In this document: positions 58,726 to 64,000 of the stretch, in pieces
How positions within the stretch are numbered: the first letter of the stretch is position 1
How the letters are laid out: the number at the start of each line of letters is the position of its first letter
From: Umbilicaria muhlenbergii
Lineage: Eukaryota; Ascomycota; Lecanoromycetes; Umbilicariales; Umbilicariaceae
Direction: 5' to 3'
NCBI GenBank assembly: GCA_000611775.1
Contig: KK106983.1
Location: 1,565,808-1,629,807 of the forward strand
Length of the DNA: 64,000 nucleotides
Program-made: the position numbers and the translations under genes
Notes under the pieces: generated by a model
Databases searched by the model: none
What the model saw: only the letters and a program-made list of their open reading frames with translations
What the model was told of the DNA's origin: nothing

Positions 58726-60641
58726 ATGCTGGCGGAGACGGTTATACCTCAGGCGGTGATTCTACCCATAGCAAAGCACCTTCTCCACCCGATGTCGGCC
58801 AGTCTGTTCCCGATGACTATGCAGGCTCAAGAAGGAAGTCCAGCCTTTGCACACAGAGTATATCAGCACAATACAGTTGAGCGTTATCCACCACTCCAAT
58901 CTATCTCCAACCGCTCGCGCAGAGGCTACTCAATGCACGGGCTTGTTCCTGAGCCTTGCTCACTTTCCGGGAGGGGCGTGGGGCTTGCAGGGGAACATGC
59001 TGCTGTTCATACACGGTCACCCTCAGTGAGTATCATCAAAACGCTCCACGGCGTCGCAAGTTGGTAATTATAAGCATTAGCACCTGGTGAGACGAGTGCG
59101 ATCTACGCCACAACATGATCCCTGGCGTGGTAATGGGAACTGGACTCTCCCCGATGTATTATTTACTGGTCAATCTTCCTCCCATTGTCAGGGAACCTCA
59201 GTCAACCCGGACTGTGGTGAGCACATCTTGGACTCCTCATTTCGTGAATCGTGGAAACCTGTGGTATCATCTCCAGAGGTTCCTGTGGCTGATAAAGCCG
59301 TACCCTCGGATGACTTCGAACACGGTTTCGCGCTGGGTCACTTGTCTTCGCAAAGTGAGTATTTTACCACTATGTCTACGTCGGGACTCGGCATTGGATG
59401 GAGCGGGCGATTAGACGGAGCGCTCTCGCATCCAGAGCCTCCTATGCTCAACTGTCAGTGCGCGCCGTTTGCAACGCAAGCGGAATCTGAGAAATGTCTC
59501 CGCACTGCAGCATGTTCTCTACATACTGATCAAGAGTACCTCTCTTGGCGCCAATTTTGTCAATTTCCAGATTCCCAGGAAACCTTGACTCCTGGGCCAT
59601 TGTGCTCATTAGACATTTGCTCTGGCTGGTCCTCTAGTCTGCAAGGCCCGACCTTGAATGATCGCAGTTCATTTCGCAGTGTTGAATTGGCTCCAAAGCA
59701 CAAGGAGGCGCTCCCAAGCACCAGGGCTCCGCTGGGAAGACGGATCTTACCGTACCAGGATGACTACCCTAAAACCGAGGGCTGGAACATGTACGGGCCG
59801 TGTGGAACATCCTTAGACTTGCTCAATACAGTTTCAACCTTCACCAACTCTACGAACAAAGCGTCGCCAGAGGAGACGGCTCCTTCACTTGCATTTCCTA
59901 GCCAGTACTTGTTAGGCGACTCCAACCCTCTTGGGAACCCATTGTCGTTGCAGCACATCTCAAGCGAGGCAGCATGTTTTATCGGGCATGCTCTAAGAAC
60001 ACCTCACGCGCTCTCATATGGCTTAATAGAGCCAGAGCCAAGTGTACAGCCGGTTCGAACCAAAGAGTCGCATCTAAAGCCTACGGAATCTTTCAGCGCA
60101 CCAGTGCCAGAATCCAACCTTTTCGATTGGTCCTCGACCGCCTGTTTGAGCGACTCTTTGGAGTACACGCCCGGCATTACCACTAAGAAAACTGCTCGGC
60201 GTAATTCCAAAGACGGATTTCTGATTCGATCGAAGCTCTCTGGAATGTCTTACCGAGAGATCAAAGTGAAGGGGCGTTTCAAGGAAGCAGAATCAACTCT
60301 ACGAGGCAGATTTCGGACCTTGACCAAGCGGAAAGAGCAGAGAGTCAGGAAGCCACAGTGGCAGGAAAGAGATGTGAGTAATCTGCATCTGGTCCGAGAG
60401 AGCTTGACGATCTAATTCGCCACTCCAGGTACAGTTACTTCGCGAAGCAGTGCTGGCGGTTACCGAGGGGTCGAATGACATTTGTCCAACGACAGGCGGT
60501 CAAGCTATTGAAGAATTCATTAAGTCTAATAAAATACCTTGGAAGCGAGTCGCAGAACGAGTGGCTAGATATGGCTCCTATCATTTTGGCAATGCTACGT
60601 GCAGGAAGAAATGGGACGAGCTTTATGGACATTCTTCCTGA
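58726..60641 (+). CDS. Myb/SANT-like fungal DNA-binding protein
   Basis: Three exons (58726-59025, 59081-60373, 60429-60641) give 601 aa; exon phases match. The long N-terminal part is unstructured and Ser/Pro-rich. The C-terminal third has DGFLIRSKLSGMSYREIKVK and GRFKEAESTLRGRFRTLTKR, then KEQRVRKPQWQERDVQLLRE and IPWKRVAERVARYGSYHFGN followed by CRKKWDEL. Such paired helical blocks with spaced Trp are typical of a fungal Myb/SANT-like family. It is probably a nuclear regulator; target genes are unknown. Exon 1 is less certain than exons 2 and 3, since its sequence is not conserved in any way I can judge. Confidence 0.78.
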
Positions 60642-61040
60642 CTTCCGAGAATAGATCCTGGGATAGGCTCCTGTACCGTACGCTTTAGGTGCTCATGACT
60701 GTCAACTTCAGAATCAACGACAAGTCCTTTTACCATTGACCAAATCCACTTGACGACAACGGCCAGAATGGTCGTGGGGAACCCATAACGCCGCTCACAA
60801 TATGTGAACCCTCGGATAACATCAAACCAAAGTGACAAGTTCAGCGCGGATCCCTACGATAACTCAAAAACGAAAGGAGGTACTGAAGATGACAGAGTGT
60901 ACCAATATCAGAAAGCCATTAAGCTATGTACTTTGTTTTTTAGAACCTCTCAAGACCGCACTCTGTCGTCAGTGGTTGCTTGGAGGCGCCCAAGTCCCTT
61001 CACTCAGAACCATCATACAATCCGACCCACAAGTCGCCGA
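60642..61040. other. Convergent 3' intergenic region
   Basis: About 400 bp between the Myb-like gene (+) and the sulfotransferase-fold gene (-). Should hold the two 3' UTRs; nothing else seen. Confidence 0.55.
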
Positions 61041-62037
61041 TCACTCCGAAAAAGACGATAAGAAAGCGTACCCTTCAGCCTTCCAAAAGTACCCCGTCAC
61101 CACCGCCGCCACCGCCGCCACCACCGGCAACACCGGCAACACCTTCGTCAGCACAATATGCTTCGCCGCTATCTTCACTATAACTGCGATCCGATCCCCA
61201 AACGACTTACTCTCATTGACCTTCGGAAACGGCCCGTCCGGCACCGGCACCTCCAAAAACGCACACAACCGCTCCCAGCCTTCGCCCACCTGGAAGTCCA
61301 ACAGGCGCTCCTTGGGCACCATCGCCCTCACCTTCTCGTAATGCCGCCGGTATAATTCCTTGCCGTTAGCCTCGAACCCGGCCGCCCCGCCAAAGGAGCC
61401 TTGGAATAACTTCTCGATCATGGGCTGCCAGAGGCCCAAGAAGTCGTTATCGAGGTAGGTGAGGACGTTCACTAAGATGCTGTCTAGGGAGGGCACGACA
61501 GTTGCCATGCAGGAACGGTGCCAGGCGTCGACGTCGCGGTCGGTCAGGATGACCTTGGCGTCCGGGTAGGCGGCGATGAGTTCTTCGGCGAAGGCGGCGC
61601 AGGGCATGTCGGTGACGGAGGCGCAGTGGCCGAGCAGTTGGTCCCAGTCGGCGCGGGTGAAGGACTTTCCTTTACCGAGGTATTTGGCCTCGATCGCTTC
61701 GCTCCACATTATGCTGTCGGGTGGGTTTTGGATGACCGAGGACATGTGGTAGACGGGGCCGAAGCCGAGTTGCTCCAGCGCGCTTTGCATGGCTGCGAAG
61801 GAATGCTTAGCTGGCTTGCAAGGACTCATGGCCGTAGGGGGTGGGGGGATGGGGTTGGCGCGAAGATAGGCTCAATGCGCCGGGGCGGGGAGGGCAGAGG
61901 GACTTACACATTGTGCCGGTTCGCATCATGCCCAAGACGAGGACGCGCATGGGGACCACGCGGGTGCAGGTGCGTCGGTCGATGCGCGCTGGGTCAAAGA
62001 GCTCAGGGAAGCGCTCACGGTCGGAGAGGGAGGCCAT
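61041..62037 (-). CDS. Sulfotransferase-fold (Sulfotransfer_4-like) membrane-tailed protein
   Basis: Exons 62037-61908 and 61792-61041 give 293 aa. MRVLVLGMMRTGTMSMQSAL is a PAPS-binding-like P-loop of the fungal P-loop/sulfotransferase family (Pfam Sulfotransfer_4), followed by QLGFGPVYHM. A second family element is AYPDAKVILTDRDVDAWHRS, the 3'-phosphate-binding type strand-loop. The region VPKERLLDFQVGEGWERLC and FLEVPVPDGPFPKVNE is also typical. The last 40 residues include a hydrophobic span (VLTKVLPVLPVVAAVAAVV), which predicts a C-terminal membrane anchor. Sulfotransferase activity has not been shown for most fungal members, so the reaction is uncertain. The start is the first ATG. Confidence 0.88.
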
Positions 62038-64000
62038 GCTTGGGGTCGGTGGATCAGATTGCAATCCGGACTGCTGTTCGCTGGGACCGTGCTATAATCG
62101 TAAGAGTATATCTGATATGTGGACAAACGGTATGTATATTTTTCCAAAATGACGACGAAGAAGGAAGCCAGCAGGACCTTGTTGTTCTTCAGCCCAGAGC
62201 AAATACGCGTCCTACCTCCTTGCCATACATAAGCACCGTCCCTCTTCGCGTCAGCAAAGAGGCCGAATATACGGCTACGACGGGACGGATGAAAAGATCC
62301 CTACCCGGACAACTCCAAGAAGGCCACGACACGCACAAGCCGGTTCAGACCAAATCATTTCTCCCATGCATGCGTCCCAAGAGCCCCCCCACTCCCTCAG
62401 CCCCGCCATGTGCCGGGCCGGTAATGCAGCCAAGGCCAGGGACGGCCCTGGTCGACCGTTGGAAATTGCATCACGATACACGAGTTAACCCAAGGCAAAA
62501 AGGCCATCGCGGCCAGTGCGAGGGTTACTCCTCAAACACGATAGAACACCGTTGGCCCGGCCGCCTAATGCACATTGGGCCCGCCATCTCACACGGGCTG
62601 GTCTCCGGACGGGTCCTCGTAGCGTTTAAGGACACCCCCAATTCCTTCCATGGACACCGCCCCTTCCCTCCATCCTCCTCAAGTCAGCAAGCCTCGGTCA
62701 AAGTGTCTCCTTGCGATCTGGAGCTGAACCTTTCTACCGCCTACGGATACTATCTGATCACTTGATCACTCACTCCTTCCTACCCGCGGCATTCACCAGC
62801 GAGCGTTGAGGGCCGAGGCTAGCTGTTGCAGAGGTTGGGATCAAGGGCGATGGCGGTGAGCGGTGTGGCGGGTTGGGTTGGGGAATTGTGGATTTACTCC
62901 GGTACATGGTGGAAGTGTTGTTAGTACGCCAAGGCAGATAGGGGTCTTAGTGCCATGCTGCTCTACAGAACTCAACCTTTTTATGTGTTTCTGACTGTGA
63001 GGTAGAATAACGACAGGTGGCAAGTGAAAACAGCATGGCACTAACACCCTTGCACACCTTGGCGTACTAACAACCTTAGGGGCCAAACCTTGGCGTAAAA
63101 TAGAGTGTCACAATTATAACTTCACAGTGTATGTGACTGCAGTCTGTTGCAACTGTTAACAATCAAAATAACTGTAGTGATCTCACACTACAGAATCTTT
63201 TATAGAATGAATTTTATCATGAGTTTTTTAAGACTATACACATCTTTACATTATCTTGACATACTTGATGATATGACATGCTAAAATTTGAGATACATAC
63301 AGATTTCACTTTCATACCTAGAAGATGCCGGCAGGCTTCGCTAGAGCCACCTTATAATGAATCTCAACGCCACATATTTTATAATTGCAGGATCAGTTGA
63401 TTCAGGCAAATTTCACATAAGTAAATGCTGTCCAAGTGCTCTTTGTACTCACAGAGAGTTGTTGTTAAGGTGATTGATAAAGCGTTTGTGTCTTCAAGCA
63501 ATTTTGCTTATTAAGATAAAATACTGCTGACTAATTTCAGAACATGCTGTTTGTGACATGATTAATCAATCTTTACATGATAAATAACTGTACATGCTAA
63601 ACTGTACCACCGCAAGTGAATGTGGTTCCCGGAATTTACCATGTCAAGAAGGATTACCATGCCCGCAACACAGTTGGGGCGTTTAGTAGTTGAATGTAGT
63701 GTAGTGCTACGTACCTAGTGAGCCCGGAATGCCAGATCTTCCACTCCTAGCCCTGATCAGACAGATCAAAACTCACTTTCACCTTCTACTCTATTTGGTA
63801 TGGTGGTGGAGTGCTGCATCTGTTGAGTTGCGGGATGGCTTCATAATGGAGTCTCACTAATCCTCTATTGTCTAATTAGCTCTACATAGCTCCGTTGTAG
63901 GTGTACATTCGATCTATGTAGTACTAGCAGGACTGACTTCTCGTTGATTGACCCTATTGGTTGCTATTCTTCTTATAGCTAGTACTACACTACAGAAAAA
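62038..64000. other. Gene-free right end, becoming AT-rich
   Basis: The first 700 bases are of usual composition without a recognisable gene. A foldback repeat occupies 62917-63074. From about 63,087 the sequence turns clearly AT-rich, with stops in every frame, typical of a repeat relic or AT-rich compartment. A short P-loop-like peptide is noted under findings. Confidence 0.6.
62917..63074. repeat. Imperfect inverted repeat with 44-bp arms
   Basis: Arms 62917-62960 and 63031-63074 are inverted copies: 18 identical outer bases (GTTGTTAGTACGCCAAGG), a diverged 12-base middle, then 14 identical inner bases (TTAGTGCCATGCTG); 37 of 44 match. The loop is 70 bp. It could be a foldback (MITE-like) element or terminal repeats of a very short transposon relic. 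It sits just left of the AT-rich tract. Confidence 0.9.

Noticed and set aside
61518-62765. 415-codon plus-strand frame
   Set aside because: Antisense to the well-supported sulfotransferase-fold gene; only GC-rich codon bias keeps it open.

Overview
The window reads as nuclear DNA of a filamentous ascomycete (Pezizomycotina; Dothideomycetes is plausible but the class cannot be fixed from this sequence alone). Genes carry short GT-AG introns of about 49-160 nt, are spread over both strands, and include fungal-type G-protein gamma, RGS-LOV, DUF3431, DUF3295-like and Hrd1 proteins. No CRISPR array, operon, insertion sequence or convincing tRNA/rRNA gene was seen.

Layout. 0-3.1 kb: non-coding leader with minisatellites. 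3.1-6.7 kb (+): class I cAMP phosphodiesterase. 7.4-8.7 kb (-): Rdx/SelW-like thioredoxin-fold protein. 9.3-9.8 kb (-): G-protein gamma, divergent from eIF3a at 10.6-14.2 kb (+). 14.9-15.6 kb (-): NatB catalytic subunit, divergent from an unrecognised 412-aa protein at 16.2-17.5 kb (+). 17.9-20.1 kb (-): low-complexity protein with an unresolved gene model. 20.5-21.5 kb (-): mitochondrial ATP synthase delta subunit. 24.0-26.4 kb (+): DUF3295-like protein. 27.2-28.3 kb (+): Sar1. 29.6-30.9 kb (-): PP1 catalytic subunit. 32.8-35.4 kb (-): LRR protein. 35.4-39.8 kb: gene-poor. 39.8-41.1 kb (+): DUF3431 protein. 41.7-43.9 kb (+): patatin-like lipase. 45.2-47.6 kb (-): RGS-LOV photoreceptor. 49.3-49.75 kb (-): tiny hydrophobin-like secreted protein. 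51.3-54.1 kb (-): Hrd1 E3 ligase, divergent from an MFS transporter at 54.5-56.3 kb (+). 56.3-58.7 kb: decayed sequence. 58.7-60.6 kb (+): Myb-like protein. 61.0-62.0 kb (-): sulfotransferase-fold protein. 62.9-64.0 kb: a foldback repeat and then AT-rich sequence.

How genes relate. Most are housekeeping genes: translation initiation, N-terminal acetylation, ATP synthesis, COPII budding, ERAD and PP1. Three encode parts of one signalling axis: a heterotrimeric G-protein gamma, a cAMP phosphodiesterase and a blue-light RGS-LOV receptor. They are scattered over 44 kb, so this is common theme rather than proven co-regulation.

The most unusual signals are: an abrupt switch from C-rich to G-rich on the coding strand near the 3' end of at least seven genes, which in Sar1 also includes introns; a degenerate receiver-like region at the N-terminus of the phosphodiesterase; a hydrophobin-like gene hidden by three introns; and a 44-bp-arm foldback repeat at the edge of an AT-rich tract.
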